DNA of 64,000 nucleotides from Bacillus tequilensis KCTC 13622 (GTDB lineage Bacteria > Bacillota > Bacilli > Bacillales > Bacillaceae): positions 496,001 to 560,000 of the forward strand of contig NZ_AYTO01000034.1 in the NCBI RefSeq assembly GCF_000507145.1. Reading direction: 5' to 3'. The translations under genes were made by a program, and so were the position numbers. This document shows positions 30,319-40,024 of this stretch, piece after piece (position 1 is the first letter of the stretch; each line of letters opens with the position of its first letter). Below the pieces are notes generated by a model. It worked only from the letters and a program-made list of their open reading frames with translations, had not been told where the DNA came from and did no database searches.

Positions 30319-30993
30319 ATGCTGAACAAAATTTATGACTGGGTAGATGAGCGGCTTGATATTACACCGATGTGGAGGGATATTGCCGATCACGAAGTAC
30401 CGGAACATGTAAATCCCGCCCATCATTTCTCTGCATTTGTGTATTGCTTTGGGGGACTGACGTTTTTTGTAACCGTTATCCAAGTGTTATCTGGAATGTT
30501 TTTAACGATGTATTATGTGCCTGATATCAAAAATGCTTGGGAATCAGTATATTATTTGCAAAATGAAGTGGCGTTTGGCCAGATTGTGAGAGGAATGCAC
30601 CACTGGGGTGCGAGCCTGGTCATTGTGATGATGTTTTTACATACGCTGAGGGTCTTTTTCCAAGGAGCGTATAAAAAGCCGCGTGAGCTGAACTGGATTG
30701 TGGGTGTCTTGATCTTTTTTGTCATGCTCGGGCTTGGCTTTACAGGCTATCTGCTTCCTTGGGACATGAAGGCTCTGTTTGCAACAAAAGTCGGGCTGCA
30801 GATCGCTGAAGCCACGCCTTTGATCGGGACGCAAGTCAAAACACTCCTTGCGGGGCATCCGGATATAGTAGGCGCCCAAACGCTGACCAGGTTTTTTGCG
30901 ATCCATGTATTCTTTCTTCCGGCTGCATTGTTCGGGCTGATGGCTGCACATTTTATCATGATCCGGAAGCAGGGGATTTCAGGACCGCTTTAA
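30319..30993 (+). CDS. qcrB: Menaquinol:cytochrome c oxidoreductase cytochrome b subunit
   Basis: A 224-residue cytochrome b6-type subunit with four membrane helices that carry two b hemes between paired histidines (HHWGASLVIVMMFLHTLRVF and FAIHVFFLPAALFGLMAAHF). It forms the quinol oxidation and reduction sites. The short b6-like form, with the remaining helices in QcrC, is typical of Bacillus. ATG lies in GGGTGACATG right after qcrA, so translation is coupled. Confidence 0.96.
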   Translation: MLNKIYDWVDERLDITPMWRDIADHEVPEHVNPAHHFSAFVYCFGGLTFFVTVIQVLSGMFLTMYYVPDIKNAWESVYYLQNEVAFGQIVRGMHHWGASLVIVMMFLHTLRVFFQGAYKKPRELNWIVGVLIFFVMLGLGFTGYLLPWDMKALFATKVGLQIAEATPLIGTQVKTLLAGHPDIVGAQTLTRFFAIHVFFLPAALFGLMAAHFIMIRKQGISGPL

Positions 30994-31026
30994 ACTCTTG
31001 ATCTGCGAAAAAAAGGAGGGGATGAC

Positions 31027-31794
31027 ATGCACCGGGGCAAAGGGATGAAATTTGTAGGCGATTCAAGGATACCGGCTGAAAAAAAGCCGAATATACCGAA
31101 GGATTATTCGGAGTATCCGGGTAAAACAGAAGCTTTCTGGCCAAATTTCTTATTGAAGGAATGGATGGTCGGCGCTGTCTTTCTAATCGGTTTTCTTGTT
31201 TTGACGATTGTGCATCAGCCGCCTTTGGAGCGGATGGCGGACCCGACGGATACTGGTTATATTCCGCTGCCGGATTGGTATTTTCTTTTCTTATACCAGC
31301 TGTTGAAGTATGAATATGCCGCTGGAAGCTTTACAGTGGTCGGCGCCATGATTATGCCGGGACTCGCTTTTGGCGCGCTGCTTTTGGCACCATTCCTTGA
31401 CAGAGGAACAGAAAGAAGGCCTTGGAAACGCCCTGTTGCTGTTGGAATGATGCTTCTGGCCCTTTCTGCTGCTGTATTTTTAACGTGGCAGTCAGTTGCT
31501 ACTCACGACTGGGCTAAAGCAGAGGAGCAAGGGAAAATCACAAAAGAAGCCGACATTGACACCAGCGCAGAAGGCTATAAGGTTTTTAAGGAGCAGGGCT
31601 GTATTTCTTGCCATGGGGATAACCTCCAAGGAGGAGCAGCCGGGCCTTCATTGGTTGACAGCGGCCTGAAACCCGATGAAATCAAAAAAATCGCTGTTGA
31701 AGGGAAAGGCAAAATGCCGGCGGGTGTGTTTAAAGGGAATGATAAGCAGCTTGAAGAACTGGCGAAATTCATTTCTGAAACAACCGCAAAATAG
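31027..31794 (+). CDS. qcrC: Menaquinol:cytochrome c oxidoreductase cytochrome b/c subunit
   Basis: A fused subunit of 255 aa. The N-terminal half matches subunit IV of b6f complexes, with three membrane helices and the quinol-site sequence around PLPDWYFLFLYQLLKY. The C-terminal part is a cytochrome c domain on the outer face with a covalent heme site CISCH (192-196) and a distal Met ligand in GKMPAGVF. This fusion replaces separate subunit IV and cytochrome c1 and is characteristic of Bacillus. ATG follows AAAGGAGGGGATGAC. A terminator follows. Confidence 0.96.
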   Translation: MHRGKGMKFVGDSRIPAEKKPNIPKDYSEYPGKTEAFWPNFLLKEWMVGAVFLIGFLVLTIVHQPPLERMADPTDTGYIPLPDWYFLFLYQLLKYEYAAGSFTVVGAMIMPGLAFGALLLAPFLDRGTERRPWKRPVAVGMMLLALSAAVFLTWQSVATHDWAKAEEQGKITKEADIDTSAEGYKVFKEQGCISCHGDNLQGGAAGPSLVDSGLKPDEIKKIAVEGKGKMPAGVFKGNDKQLEELAKFISETTAK

Positions 31795-31836
31795 CGTATT
31801 GTGAATTGTGAAATGGAAGGATATACTTTTATTATC

Positions 31837-31864
31837 AAAAGCTGACCCGGCGTCAGCTTTTTTA
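31837..31864 (+). terminator. Terminator of qcrABC
   Basis: AAAAGCTGAC and GTCAGCTTTT pair around CCGGC, followed by TTTAT. Confidence 0.85.
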
Positions 31865-31903
31865 TATGGACACATTCTTTTACAGACTGAGAGTTGATTT
31901 GAT

Positions 31904-32497
31904 GTGAAATGGTTTCAATATGTATTAGGACAGCGGCCGATACTTATTCTTGTCTTAGCTGTCAATTTTCTGGGGACGGTTTACGGTTACTATTGGTACT
32001 TGCCGCAGCTTCTGGAGACACCGGCCCGATTCCTGATTTTTGTTCCGGATAGTCCGACAGCAACATTTTTCTTTCTGTTTGTGCTGCTCGCCTTTATCCT
32101 GAAACGGAACGCTCCGCTTTTTGAGGCGCTTGCGCTGGTCACCCTCGTAAAGTACGGCCTATGGGCGGTTGCCATGAATTTTCTTGTGCTGGCTGTAACA
32201 GGTGACTTGCCGTGGGAAGGATACATGCTGATTGCCTCGCATTTTGCAATGGCAGTCCAAGGCGTATTGTACAGTCCGTATTTTCGTTTTTCATTTTGGC
32301 ATCTTGCCATTGCTGCGGTTTGGACGCTGCATAACGATGCCATTGATTATTTGTTTAAGATGATGCCGCAGTACTCTATGCTTTCTGATTATATGACTGA
32401 TATAGGGTACGGAACATTTTGGCTGAGCATCTTTTCAATCGGGCTTGCTTACTTCCTTGTGGTCTCGAAAAAGCAAACAAAGCTAGAGCTGATGTAA
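31904..32497 (+). CDS. ypjA: DUF1405 membrane protein YpjA
   Basis: A 197-residue membrane protein with about six hydrophobic helices, starting at GTG 31904 (MKWFQYVLGQRPI). The only upstream ribosome site is a weak GAGAG. The family is DUF1405, uncharacterised, conserved next to qcr and ypjB in Bacillus. No metal-binding or enzyme motif is evident. ypjB follows 68 bases downstream with a strong site. Membrane location is secure; role unknown. Confidence 0.83.
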   Translation: MKWFQYVLGQRPILILVLAVNFLGTVYGYYWYLPQLLETPARFLIFVPDSPTATFFFLFVLLAFILKRNAPLFEALALVTLVKYGLWAVAMNFLVLAVTGDLPWEGYMLIASHFAMAVQGVLYSPYFRFSFWHLAIAAVWTLHNDAIDYLFKMMPQYSMLSDYMTDIGYGTFWLSIFSIGLAYFLVVSKKQTKLELM

Positions 32498-32565
32498 AGA
32501 CAATGTTGGTCTATCCTTGTCCCTTTCTTCATATTCTGTAAGGAGAGAGAGTGGGAGGGACCTGC

Positions 32566-33360
32566 ATGAAACGAAAGCTGACGATCTGTCTGTTGATTGC
32601 TCTTATTTTTTATAATGGAAATGCCAAGGCTGCAGAGCGGGGAAGCCTCGAAGAATTGAACGACTTATCCGATACAGTCTTTCAAATGACCCGTCAGTCG
32701 AAATACGAAGAGGCGCTGCAAGTCCTTGCTTATTTTGAAAAAACATTAAAATCGACTGAGAAAAAACAGCAAGCCCCTATGCTAACGGGAGCCCAAATTC
32801 GTCAAATCACGCTGGGCTATAACGATATGGTACGGAGTTTAAAGCAGGCTGATACTTCAGATACACAAAAACTCAGAGCGGCCGCACAATTCAGAATGCT
32901 GATGGATGCCGTTGACAATCGGTCTGATCCGCTTTGGAGCTCACTGGAAAAACCGATTATGGAGGCCTTTGCTGAACTGAAGCAGGATGTACAAAAGAAT
33001 GAAAGCACGAACTTTCATGAAAAATGGAACGAATTTATCAGTTTATATGATTTGATTTACCCCAGTCTTACAATCGATGTAGCAGAAGATCAGCTTGAAA
33101 CGGTCGGGAAACATATAGGCGTTATTGAGCAAGAGGAATTTCAGCAAATGACCGAAAGTACGAAGCTTGAACGGCTTTCTCTTCTTCAGCATGATCTGAA
33201 AAATGTATTTGACAGAGCGGAGGAGGATGATGCCGATCCGTCTTTGCTCTGGGTGATCATCACAACCGGCGGTATCATCATTACAGCTCTCACCTATGTC
33301 GGATACAGAAAGTACAAAGCGGAGAAAAACAAGCTGAAAAAACGGGACTACCCTAAATAA
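32566..33360 (+). CDS. ypjB: YpjB family protein, exported and membrane-anchored
   Basis: 264 aa from ATG 32566 (MKRKLTICLLIALIFYN), behind GGGAGGGACCTGC. An N-terminal signal peptide ends near AKA-A, and a second hydrophobic helix (LLWVIITTGGIIITALTYVGY) near residue 230 is followed by a basic tail. The helical body should therefore lie outside the membrane with a short cytoplasmic C-terminus. Relatives are annotated as sporulation protein YpjB; evidence for that role cannot be seen here. Strong terminator after the stop, convergent with ypjC. Confidence 0.83.
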   Translation: MKRKLTICLLIALIFYNGNAKAAERGSLEELNDLSDTVFQMTRQSKYEEALQVLAYFEKTLKSTEKKQQAPMLTGAQIRQITLGYNDMVRSLKQADTSDTQKLRAAAQFRMLMDAVDNRSDPLWSSLEKPIMEAFAELKQDVQKNESTNFHEKWNEFISLYDLIYPSLTIDVAEDQLETVGKHIGVIEQEEFQQMTESTKLERLSLLQHDLKNVFDRAEEDDADPSLLWVIITTGGIIITALTYVGYRKYKAEKNKLKKRDYPK

Positions 33361-33366
33361 GGATGA

Positions 33367-33393
33367 GGGGCGGCGGCAGCCGCCTTTTTTCTA
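33367..33393 (+). terminator. Terminator of ypjB
   Basis: GGCGGC and GCCGCC with a short loop, then TTTTTT. It sits just before the minus-strand end of ypjC. Confidence 0.85.
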
Positions 33394-33399
33394 TTGAAT

Positions 33400-34272
33400 T
33401 CAACGCGGAAGCGGATTTTTATTTTCGTCAAGCGTAAATCCTTCTCCGAGCACATCATGGACATCGCTTACCGCTACAAAGGCATGAGGATCAACGGAGT
33501 TAATCACACTTTTCAGCATCACCAGTTCGTTTTTCGGCACAACACAATAAAGCACATCTATGTCCTCTTTTGTATAGGAACCTTGTCCTTTCAAAATGGT
33601 GACGCCCCGTTCCATTTCTTCAAGAATTTTTTTCTGAATCAGGTCGTTTTTCGAAGAGATGATTGTAGCGCCTTTAGCTGCGTATCCGCCTTCCTGAATA
33701 AAATCAATTAATCTTGCAGCCACAAATACAGCCACCAAGGTATACATCGCTTCCTTATATGAGAGATAAGTCAGCAAGGACAAAACGATGACACAGGCAT
33801 CGAAAGCAAACATCGTTCTGCCCATCGGAATCCCGAAATATTTATTAACTAAACGGGCGATGATGTCTACTCCGCCTGTCGTACCGCCAAATTTAAAAAT
33901 AATGCCTAATCCGGCTCCGATAAATACGCCGGCAAATAAAGCAGCGAGCGCTAGGTCGTGCTGAAGAGGCATATGTATTTCATATCGCTGGAAAATGCTG
34001 AGGAACAGAGACAAGGCTACAGTGCCCACAAGGGTGTAAACAAACATTGTCCTGCCAAGCAAACGCCAGCCGATAAAAAAGATCGGAATATTCAGCACCA
34101 GGTTCGAGATAGAGGGGCTGATATGGAAAAGGGCATAAAGCAAAAGTGTAATACCTGTAAAACCGCCCTCAGCCAAATTGTTCTGCATATTGAAATGAAC
34201 CAAGCCAAATGAAAAAATCGCCGCTCCGATTAAAATAAAACATATGTTTTTTAATCTAATTTCTCCAAGCAT
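33400..34272 (-). CDS. ypjC: YitT/DUF2179 family membrane protein YpjC
   Basis: A 290-residue protein with five hydrophobic helices (YitT family) followed by a soluble DUF2179 domain (from ATIISSKNDLIQKKIL). GGTTGGVDIIARLV is the family signature. The only gene between 2 and 50 kb on the minus strand. ATG 34272 or the adjacent GTG 34275 could serve behind AAGGGG. The promoter TTGCTG/TATAAT with 17-bp spacing lies at 34312-34340 on the minus strand, divergent from the ypjD promoter. Substrate and function unknown. Confidence 0.85.
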   Translation of the reverse strand: MLGEIRLKNICFILIGAAIFSFGLVHFNMQNNLAEGGFTGITLLLYALFHISPSISNLVLNIPIFFIGWRLLGRTMFVYTLVGTVALSLFLSIFQRYEIHMPLQHDLALAALFAGVFIGAGLGIIFKFGGTTGGVDIIARLVNKYFGIPMGRTMFAFDACVIVLSLLTYLSYKEAMYTLVAVFVAARLIDFIQEGGYAAKGATIISSKNDLIQKKILEEMERGVTILKGQGSYTKEDIDVLYCVVPKNELVMLKSVINSVDPHAFVAVSDVHDVLGEGFTLDENKNPLPR

Positions 34273-34311
34273 CACACAAAACCCCTTTTCCTTCCATTAG
34301 ATAGCGTTTAT

Positions 34312-34340
34312 ATTATAGTGGATGAAAAAGAAAACAGCAA
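34312..34340 (-). promoter_or_regulatory. SigA promoter of ypjC
   Basis: Read on the minus strand: TTGCTG (34340-34335), 17-bp spacer, TATAAT (34317-34312). Confidence 0.65.
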
Positions 34341-34354
34341 ACGTGCTTAAACAT

Positions 34355-34383
34355 TTGTCAAACGTATCTGAATTAGCTAACAT
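34355..34383 (+). promoter_or_regulatory. SigA promoter of the ypjD-dapB operon
   Basis: TTGTCA (34355-34360), 17-bp spacer, TAACAT (34378-34383), 29 bases ahead of ypjD. Confidence 0.6.
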
Positions 34384-34411
34384 GTAAGAGGATGATAGGA
34401 GGTTTCGTTCA

Positions 34412-34747
34412 GTGAGTGATAAAACAATGAAAGATATACAGGCTGAAGTAGACCGTTACATCGGCCAATTTAAAGAAGGATATTTCAGCCCGCTAGCCAT
34501 GATGGCGAGACTGACCGAAGAACTGGGCGAGCTTGCCAGAGAAGTAAATCACCGCTATGGAGAAAAACCAAAAAAAGCGACTGAAGATGATAAAAGCATG
34601 GAAGAGGAAATGGGCGATGTGCTGTTTGTATTAGTTTGTTTAGCCAACTCTCTAGATATCTCTTTAGAGGAAGCCCACGATCGAGTCATGCATAAATTTA
34701 ATACGAGAGATAAAGACCGCTGGACCAGAAAAGAAGAAGGAAAGTAG
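34412..34747 (+). CDS. ypjD: MazG-like nucleotide pyrophosphohydrolase YpjD
   Basis: A 111-residue all-alpha NTP pyrophosphatase of the MazG family, thought to cleave (d)NTPs, possibly damaged ones. The Mg2+-binding pattern is visible as EELGELARE near residue 30 and EEEMGDVLFVL near 68-78. GTG 34412 follows GGAGGTTTCGTTCA. First gene of a probable ypjD-dapB-mgsA-bshB1-bshA-cca-birA operon with gaps of under 20 bases or overlaps throughout. Confidence 0.88.
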   Translation: MSDKTMKDIQAEVDRYIGQFKEGYFSPLAMMARLTEELGELAREVNHRYGEKPKKATEDDKSMEEEMGDVLFVLVCLANSLDISLEEAHDRVMHKFNTRDKDRWTRKEEGK

Positions 34748-34758
34748 AGGAGATCTAG

Positions 34759-35562
34759 ATGTCAAACGAAACAATTAAAGTAGTCATTGCAGGACCGCGT
34801 GGAAGAATGGGGCAGGAAGCTGTTAAATTGGCGGAAAGAACACCTCATTTTCACCTTGTCGGGGCCATCGACCATACATACGACCAGCAAAAATTATCCG
34901 ATGTGATGTCTGTTGAGTCAGATGCTCTTATTTACACAGATATCCGTGCCTGTTTTACAGAAACACAGCCGGATGTCTTAATTGATTTAACGACGCCTGA
35001 AATCGGAAAAGTACATACAAAAATGGCATTAGAGCACGGAGTTCGTCCAGTTGTCGGAACAACCGGATTTTCAGAAGCTGACTTAAATGAGCTCACGTCT
35101 TTAACAGAAGAGAAGGGCATCGGAGCCATCATTGCTCCAAACTTTGCGCTTGGTGCGGTGCTGATGATGAAATTTTCGAAAATGGCCGCCAACTATTTTG
35201 AGGATGTTGAGATTATTGAGCTTCACCATGACAAGAAGCTTGATGCACCAAGCGGAACGGCGCTTAAAACAGCGGAAATGATTTCAGAAGTCCGCAAAGA
35301 AAAGCAGCAAGGACATCCGGATGAAAAAGAAATCCTCCCAGGAGCGAGAGGAGCGGAGCAAAACGGTATCCGCTTGCACAGCGTCCGTCTTCCGGGACTG
35401 ATCGCACATCAGGAAGTCATGTTCGGCATGGATGGCCAAACGCTTCAGATCCGCCATGATTCCTATAACAGGGCTTCTTTCATGTCAGGTGTTAAACTGT
35501 CAGTCGAACAAGTCATGAAGATTGATCAGCTTGTGTACGGGTTAGAAAATATCATTGATTAG
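34759..35562 (+). CDS. dapB: 4-Hydroxy-tetrahydrodipicolinate reductase
   Basis: NAD(P)H reductase of the diaminopimelate branch of lysine synthesis, also supplying the precursor for dipicolinate in spores. 267 aa. N-terminal nucleotide-binding [12 protein letters not shown] (about 11-22), [18 protein letters not shown], and the signature [20 protein letters not shown] with the catalytic His and Lys. ATG follows GAGGAGATCTAG, twelve bases behind ypjD. No lysine riboswitch is visible upstream. Confidence 0.96.
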   Translation: MSNETIKVVIAGPRGRMGQEAVKLAERTPHFHLVGAIDHTYDQQKLSDVMSVESDALIYTDIRACFTETQPDVLIDLTTPEIGKVHTKMALEHGVRPVVGTTGFSEADLNELTSLTEEKGIGAIIAPNFALGAVLMMKFSKMAANYFEDVEIIELHHDKKLDAPSGTALKTAEMISEVRKEKQQGHPDEKEILPGARGAEQNGIRLHSVRLPGLIAHQEVMFGMDGQTLQIRHDSYNRASFMSGVKLSVEQVMKIDQLVYGLENIID

Positions 35563-35577
35563 ACAGGGGGATGAATG

Positions 35578-35991
35578 ATGAAAATTGCTTTGATCGCACA
35601 TGACAAGAAAAAACAAGATATGGTTCAATTTACGACTGCCTATCGGGATATTTTGAGTCATCATGATCTATACGCAACCGGTACAACAGGATTGAAAATT
35701 CAAGAGGCGACAGGTCTTCAAATTGAACGTTTTCAATCAGGCCCTTTAGGGGGAGACCAGCAAATCGGAGCATTGGTCGCGGCCAATGCACTCGATCTTG
35801 TCATCTTTTTGCGTGACCCGCTGACCGCGCAGCCGCATGAACCGGATGTCTCGGCATTAATCCGGTTATGTGATGTGTATTCCATTCCGCTCGCCACAAA
35901 TATGGGTACTGCGGAGATTCTTGTCCGTACACTTGATGAAGGTGTTTTCGAATTTCGCAACCTGCTACGGGGGAAAGAGCCGAATGTATAA
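35578..35991 (+). CDS. mgsA: Methylglyoxal synthase
   Basis: Converts dihydroxyacetone phosphate to methylglyoxal, a phosphate-releasing bypass of glycolysis. 137 aa. [14 protein letters not shown] holds the catalytic Asp and [15 protein letters not shown] the conserved His. Start ATG 35578 ([12 protein letters not shown]); an adjacent ATG at 35575 is equally placed after CAGGGGGATGA. bshB1 overlaps its last eight bases, coupling production of a toxic aldehyde to synthesis of bacillithiol, the thiol that helps detoxify it. Confidence 0.95.
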   Translation: MKIALIAHDKKKQDMVQFTTAYRDILSHHDLYATGTTGLKIQEATGLQIERFQSGPLGGDQQIGALVAANALDLVIFLRDPLTAQPHEPDVSALIRLCDVYSIPLATNMGTAEILVRTLDEGVFEFRNLLRGKEPNV

Positions 35992-36694
35992 TACTGACTT
36001 GCTTGCTTTTGGCGCCCACAGTGATGATGTCGAGATCGGAATGGGCGGCACAATCGCGAAGTTTGTCAAACAGGGGAAAAAAGTAATGATATGCGATTTA
36101 ACCGAAGCGGAACTTTCTTCAAACGGAACGGTCATCTTACGTAAAGAAGAAGCAGCTGAAGCAGCCCGTATATTAGGTGCAGAAAAAAGAATCCAGCTGA
36201 CGCTTCCAGACCGCGGACTGATGATGAGTGATCAGGCCATTCGGACGATTGTCAGTGTCATCAGAACCTGCCGGCCAAAAGCAGTCTTTATGCCGTATAA
36301 AAAGGACCGCCATCCGGATCACGGAAATGCGGCCGCATTGGTGGAAGAAGCGATTTTTTCCGCGGGTATCCATAAATATAAAGACGAAAAAAACCTTCCC
36401 GCGCATAAAGTAGGCAAAGTTTACTATTATATGATAAATGGTTTTCATCAGCCTGATTTTGTGATTGATATTTCGGAAACAATAGAAGCCAAAAAACAAA
36501 GCCTCAACGCCTATAAAAGCCAGTTTGTACCGTCTGAGGATTCAGTTTCAACTCCTCTGACGAATGGCTATATCGAGATCGTTGAAGCGAGAGAAAAGCT
36601 TTATGGCAAAGAAGCGGGAGTGGAGTATGCCGAGGGTTTCTTCTCCAGAAGAATGCTGATGCTTGAACATGATGTGCTTGGGGGCGAACAATGA
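35984..36694 (+). CDS. bshB1: Bacillithiol biosynthesis deacetylase BshB1
   Basis: Zinc deacetylase that removes acetyl from N-acetylglucosaminyl malate, the second step of bacillithiol synthesis. 236 aa from ATG 35984 ([15 protein letters not shown]), overlapping mgsA. The longer frame upstream is mgsA read out of frame. LmbE-family motifs: AHSDDVEIG (metal ligands His, Asp, Asp) and RHPDHGN (third ligand). The stop overlaps the bshA start (ATGA), so the two enzymes are made together. Confidence 0.95.
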   Translation: MYNTDLLAFGAHSDDVEIGMGGTIAKFVKQGKKVMICDLTEAELSSNGTVILRKEEAAEAARILGAEKRIQLTLPDRGLMMSDQAIRTIVSVIRTCRPKAVFMPYKKDRHPDHGNAAALVEEAIFSAGIHKYKDEKNLPAHKVGKVYYYMINGFHQPDFVIDISETIEAKKQSLNAYKSQFVPSEDSVSTPLTNGYIEIVEAREKLYGKEAGVEYAEGFFSRRMLMLEHDVLGGEQ

Positions 36695-37824
36695 AAAAAC
36701 TAAAAATAGGAATCACATGCTATCCGAGCGTCGGAGGCTCAGGTATCATTGCGACAGAACTGGGGAAGCAGCTTGCTGAAAAGGGACATGAAATCCATTT
36801 CATCACGTCAAGCATTCCGTTTAGACTGAATACATATCATCCTAATATTCATTTTCATGAAGTTGAGGTTAATCAATATGCTGTTTTTAAATATCCGCCA
36901 TATGATTTGACATTGGCTAGCAAAATCGCGGAGGTGGCGGAACGGGAGAATTTAGACATTATCCATGCGCATTATGCTCTCCCGCATGCGGTTTGCGCCT
37001 ATCTTGCCAAACAGATGCTAAAGCGCAACATCGGCATTGTCACCACATTACACGGCACGGATATCACGGTGTTAGGCTATGACCCGTCTCTAAAAGATCT
37101 TATCCGTTTTGCCATCGAGTCATCAGATAGGGTGACAGCTGTCTCTTCAGCGCTTGCGGCTGAAACATACGATTTAATTAAACCTAAGAAAAAAATCGAC
37201 ACGATTTATAACTTTATAGATGAGCGTGTGTATCTGAAGAAAAACACAGTGGCGATTAAAGAGAAACATGGGGTTTTACCAGACGAAAAAGTTGTCATCC
37301 ATGTGTCCAACTTTAGAAAGGTCAAACGTGTGCAGGATGTCATCCGTGTGTTCCGCAATATCGCCGGTAAAACAAAAGCGAAGCTGCTTTTAGTCGGAGA
37401 CGGTCCGGAAAAGTCGACAGCTTGTGAGCTTGTCAGAAAATATGGATTGGAAAACCAAGTCTTAATGCTTGGAAATCAAGATCGTGTTGAGGAGCTTTAT
37501 TCTATTAGCGATCTAAAGCTGCTGCTGTCTGAAAAGGAGAGCTTCGGTCTTGTTCTGCTAGAAGCGATGGCTTGCGGGGTGCCTTGTATCGGAACAAACA
37601 TTGGCGGTATCCCGGAGGTTATTAAGAACAATGTGAGCGGATTTTTGGTGGATGTCGGCGATGTTGCAACTGCAACAGCCCGAGCGATGAGTATTTTAGA
37701 AGATGAACAGCTGAGTAAGAGGTTTACAGAGGCGGCAATGGAGATGCTCAAAAATGAATTTTCTTCCCGGAAAATTGTCAGCCAGTATGAACAGATTTAT
37801 GCCGATTTAGCAGAACCGGAGTGA
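36691..37824 (+). CDS. bshA: Bacillithiol glycosyltransferase BshA
   Basis: Retaining GT4-family glycosyltransferase that joins UDP-GlcNAc and L-malate, the first step of bacillithiol synthesis. 377 aa, GT-B fold. N-terminal [17 protein letters not shown] (acceptor and phosphate loop), [21 protein letters not shown]-terminal LVGDGPEK and the donor-site [19 protein letters not shown]. The start overlaps bshB1; cca follows four bases after the stop. Confidence 0.95.
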   Translation: MKKLKIGITCYPSVGGSGIIATELGKQLAEKGHEIHFITSSIPFRLNTYHPNIHFHEVEVNQYAVFKYPPYDLTLASKIAEVAERENLDIIHAHYALPHAVCAYLAKQMLKRNIGIVTTLHGTDITVLGYDPSLKDLIRFAIESSDRVTAVSSALAAETYDLIKPKKKIDTIYNFIDERVYLKKNTVAIKEKHGVLPDEKVVIHVSNFRKVKRVQDVIRVFRNIAGKTKAKLLLVGDGPEKSTACELVRKYGLENQVLMLGNQDRVEELYSISDLKLLLSEKESFGLVLLEAMACGVPCIGTNIGGIPEVIKNNVSGFLVDVGDVATATARAMSILEDEQLSKRFTEAAMEMLKNEFSSRKIVSQYEQIYADLAEPE

Positions 37825-37828
37825 TCAC

Positions 37829-39022
37829 ATGGAACAAGTTTTTATCAAAGCGCTTCCCGTGCTCCATACCTTAATCGAAGCGGGACATCAGGCTTATTTT
37901 GTTGGAGGCGCAGTTCGTGACAGCTATATGAAACGAGCGATCGGGGATGTCGATATCGCGACTGATGCGGCACCCGATCAAGTAGAACGGCTGTTTCAGC
38001 GGACGGTTGATGTAGGCAAGGAGCATGGGACGATTATTGTGCTCTGGGAAGATGAAACCTATGAAGTCACGACGTTCCGTACTGAATCAGAGTATGAAGA
38101 TTATAGAAGGCCGTCAGACGTGCAATTTATCACATCTTTAGAAGAGGATTTAAAACGCAGGGATTTGACGATTAATGCGATGGCTATGACAGCGGATGGG
38201 AAGGTGCTTGATTATTTCGGCGGCAAGAAAGATATTGATCAGAAGCTGATTCGAACCGTCGGAAAACCCGAGGACAGATTTCAAGAAGATGCGCTTCGCA
38301 TGCTGAGAGCTGTACGCTTTATGAGCCAGCTCGGCTTCACGCTATCACCACAAACAGAAGAAGCCATCACGCAAGAAAAATCACTCCTATCCCATGTTTC
38401 AGTTGAACGAAAAACAATAGAGTTCGAGAAGCTGCTGCAGGGAAGAGCATCCCGCCAGGCGCTTCAAACACTCATTCAAACAGGGCTGTATGAGGAGCTG
38501 CCTGGTTTTTATCATAAACGAGAGAACCTGATGGCGGCGAGCAAGTTTCCGTTTTCCGCTTTACCCTCTCGAGAGGAGTTGTGGGCTGCGCTTTTAATAG
38601 ATCTTGACATAAACACAAAAGACGCGCCGCTTTTCCTGAAAACATGGAAGCTCCCGGGAAAAGTGATGAAGGAAGCGATTCATATTGTCCATACGTTTAA
38701 GCAGAACCTTGACGTGATGACGATGTATAAAGCTGGAGAAAAGTCACTGCTCTCGGCGGTCAAAATATCGCAGCTTTGGCAAAGCGGTAAACTGGATGAA
38801 GAAAAGCTGAAGGACATTCAAAACGCTTATCAAAGCCTCCCGATCAAAAGCCTTAAGGATCTTGATATCACGGGCAAGGATTTGCTTGCGCTGCGAAACC
38901 GGCCCGCCGGAAAATGGGTGTCGGAAGAATTACAGCGGATCGAGCACGCTGTTGTGACGGGAAAGCTCTCCAATCAAAAGAAATACATAGAGGAGTGGCT
39001 GAAGAGATGCGGTCAACATTAA
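37829..39022 (+). CDS. cca: CCA-adding tRNA nucleotidyltransferase
   Basis: Adds or repairs the 3' CCA end of tRNAs without a template. 397 aa, class II, type of Bacillus. The N-terminal nucleotidyltransferase head has VGGAVRDSYM and DVDIATDA with the two catalytic Asp, then RRDLTINAMAM and the EDALRMLRAVRFMSQLGF neck motif. The body and tail are helical. ATG follows GGAGTGATCAC. birA starts inside the last 16 bases. Confidence 0.96.
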   Translation: MEQVFIKALPVLHTLIEAGHQAYFVGGAVRDSYMKRAIGDVDIATDAAPDQVERLFQRTVDVGKEHGTIIVLWEDETYEVTTFRTESEYEDYRRPSDVQFITSLEEDLKRRDLTINAMAMTADGKVLDYFGGKKDIDQKLIRTVGKPEDRFQEDALRMLRAVRFMSQLGFTLSPQTEEAITQEKSLLSHVSVERKTIEFEKLLQGRASRQALQTLIQTGLYEELPGFYHKRENLMAASKFPFSALPSREELWAALLIDLDINTKDAPLFLKTWKLPGKVMKEAIHIVHTFKQNLDVMTMYKAGEKSLLSAVKISQLWQSGKLDEEKLKDIQNAYQSLPIKSLKDLDITGKDLLALRNRPAGKWVSEELQRIEHAVVTGKLSNQKKYIEEWLKRCGQH

Positions 39023-39984
39023 GAAAAGACCTAATTGAATTATTTTCTCAGGCCGGACGTGAATTTATTTCCGGCCAAAAGATCAGTGATGCCCTCGGCT
39101 GTTCCAGAACTGCAGTATGGAAACATATTGAAGAGCTTCGGAAAGAGGGCTATGAAGTAGAAGCCGTCAGAAGAAAAGGATATCGGCTTGTCAAAAAACC
39201 CGGAAAGCTCAGTGAAAGCGAAATTCGCTTCGGACTGAAAACGGAAATGATGGGCCAGAATCTAATTTACCATGACGTTATTTCAAGCACACAAAAAACA
39301 GCGCATGAGCTTGCGAATGATAACGCACCGGAAGGCACTCTCGTAGTGGCTGACAAACAAACAGCAGGCAGGGGGAGAATGTCAAGAGTATGGCATTCTC
39401 AAGAGGGAAACGGCATTTGGATGAGCCTGATCTTACGCCCTGACATTCCGCTCCAAAAAACACCGCAGCTGACACTGCTCGCTGCAGTAGCTGTTGTGCA
39501 GGGAATTGAAGAGGCAGCAGGCATCCAAACAGATATTAAATGGCCTAACGATATTTTAATTAACGGAAAAAAAACAGTCGGCATCTTAACAGAAATGCAG
39601 GCCGAGGAAGACCGCGTACGTTCGATTATCATCGGAATTGGCATTAATGTCAATCAGCAGCCGGATGATTTTCCAGATGAACTAAAGAACATCGCGACAA
39701 GCCTCAGCCAAGCTGCCGGAGAAAAAATTGACAGGGCCGGCGTTATTCAGCATATTTTACTTTGCTTTGAAAAACGGTACCGGGATTATATGACGCACGG
39801 TTTTACGCCGATTAAGCTTTTGTGGGAAAGCTATGCGCTGGGCATCGGCACGAATATGAGGGCCAGAACGTTAAACGGAACGTTTTACGGGAAGGCGTTA
39901 GGTATAGATGATGAAGGTGTTCTTCTTTTAGAAACGAAGGAGGGCATGAAAAAAATCTATTCTGCCGATATCGAATTGGGTTAA
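39007..39984 (+). CDS. birA: Biotin-protein ligase and biotin operon repressor BirA
   Basis: Attaches biotin to acceptor proteins and, as biotinyl-5'-AMP complex, represses biotin genes. 325 aa. N-terminal winged helix with SGQKISDALGCSRTAVWKHIEEL (about 20-42), central ligase domain with the biotinyl-AMP loop AGRGRMSRVWHS and IKWPNDILINGKKTVGILTE, and a C-terminal SH3-like domain. Start ATG 39007 (MRSTLRKD) overlaps cca; the longer frame upstream is cca in another frame. Last gene before the panBCD promoter. Confidence 0.96.
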   Translation: MRSTLRKDLIELFSQAGREFISGQKISDALGCSRTAVWKHIEELRKEGYEVEAVRRKGYRLVKKPGKLSESEIRFGLKTEMMGQNLIYHDVISSTQKTAHELANDNAPEGTLVVADKQTAGRGRMSRVWHSQEGNGIWMSLILRPDIPLQKTPQLTLLAAVAVVQGIEEAAGIQTDIKWPNDILINGKKTVGILTEMQAEEDRVRSIIIGIGINVNQQPDDFPDELKNIATSLSQAAGEKIDRAGVIQHILLCFEKRYRDYMTHGFTPIKLLWESYALGIGTNMRARTLNGTFYGKALGIDDEGVLLLETKEGMKKIYSADIELG

Positions 39985-39988
39985 TGTG

Positions 39989-40018
39989 TTGGTACATGCC
40001 CGTTGATTTTGGTATACT
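39989..40018 (+). promoter_or_regulatory. SigA promoter of panBCD
   Basis: TTGGTA (39989-39994), 18-bp spacer, TATACT (40013-40018), directly after the birA stop. Start near 40025 gives a leader of about 205 bases. Confidence 0.55.
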
Positions 40019-40024
40019 TCCATT

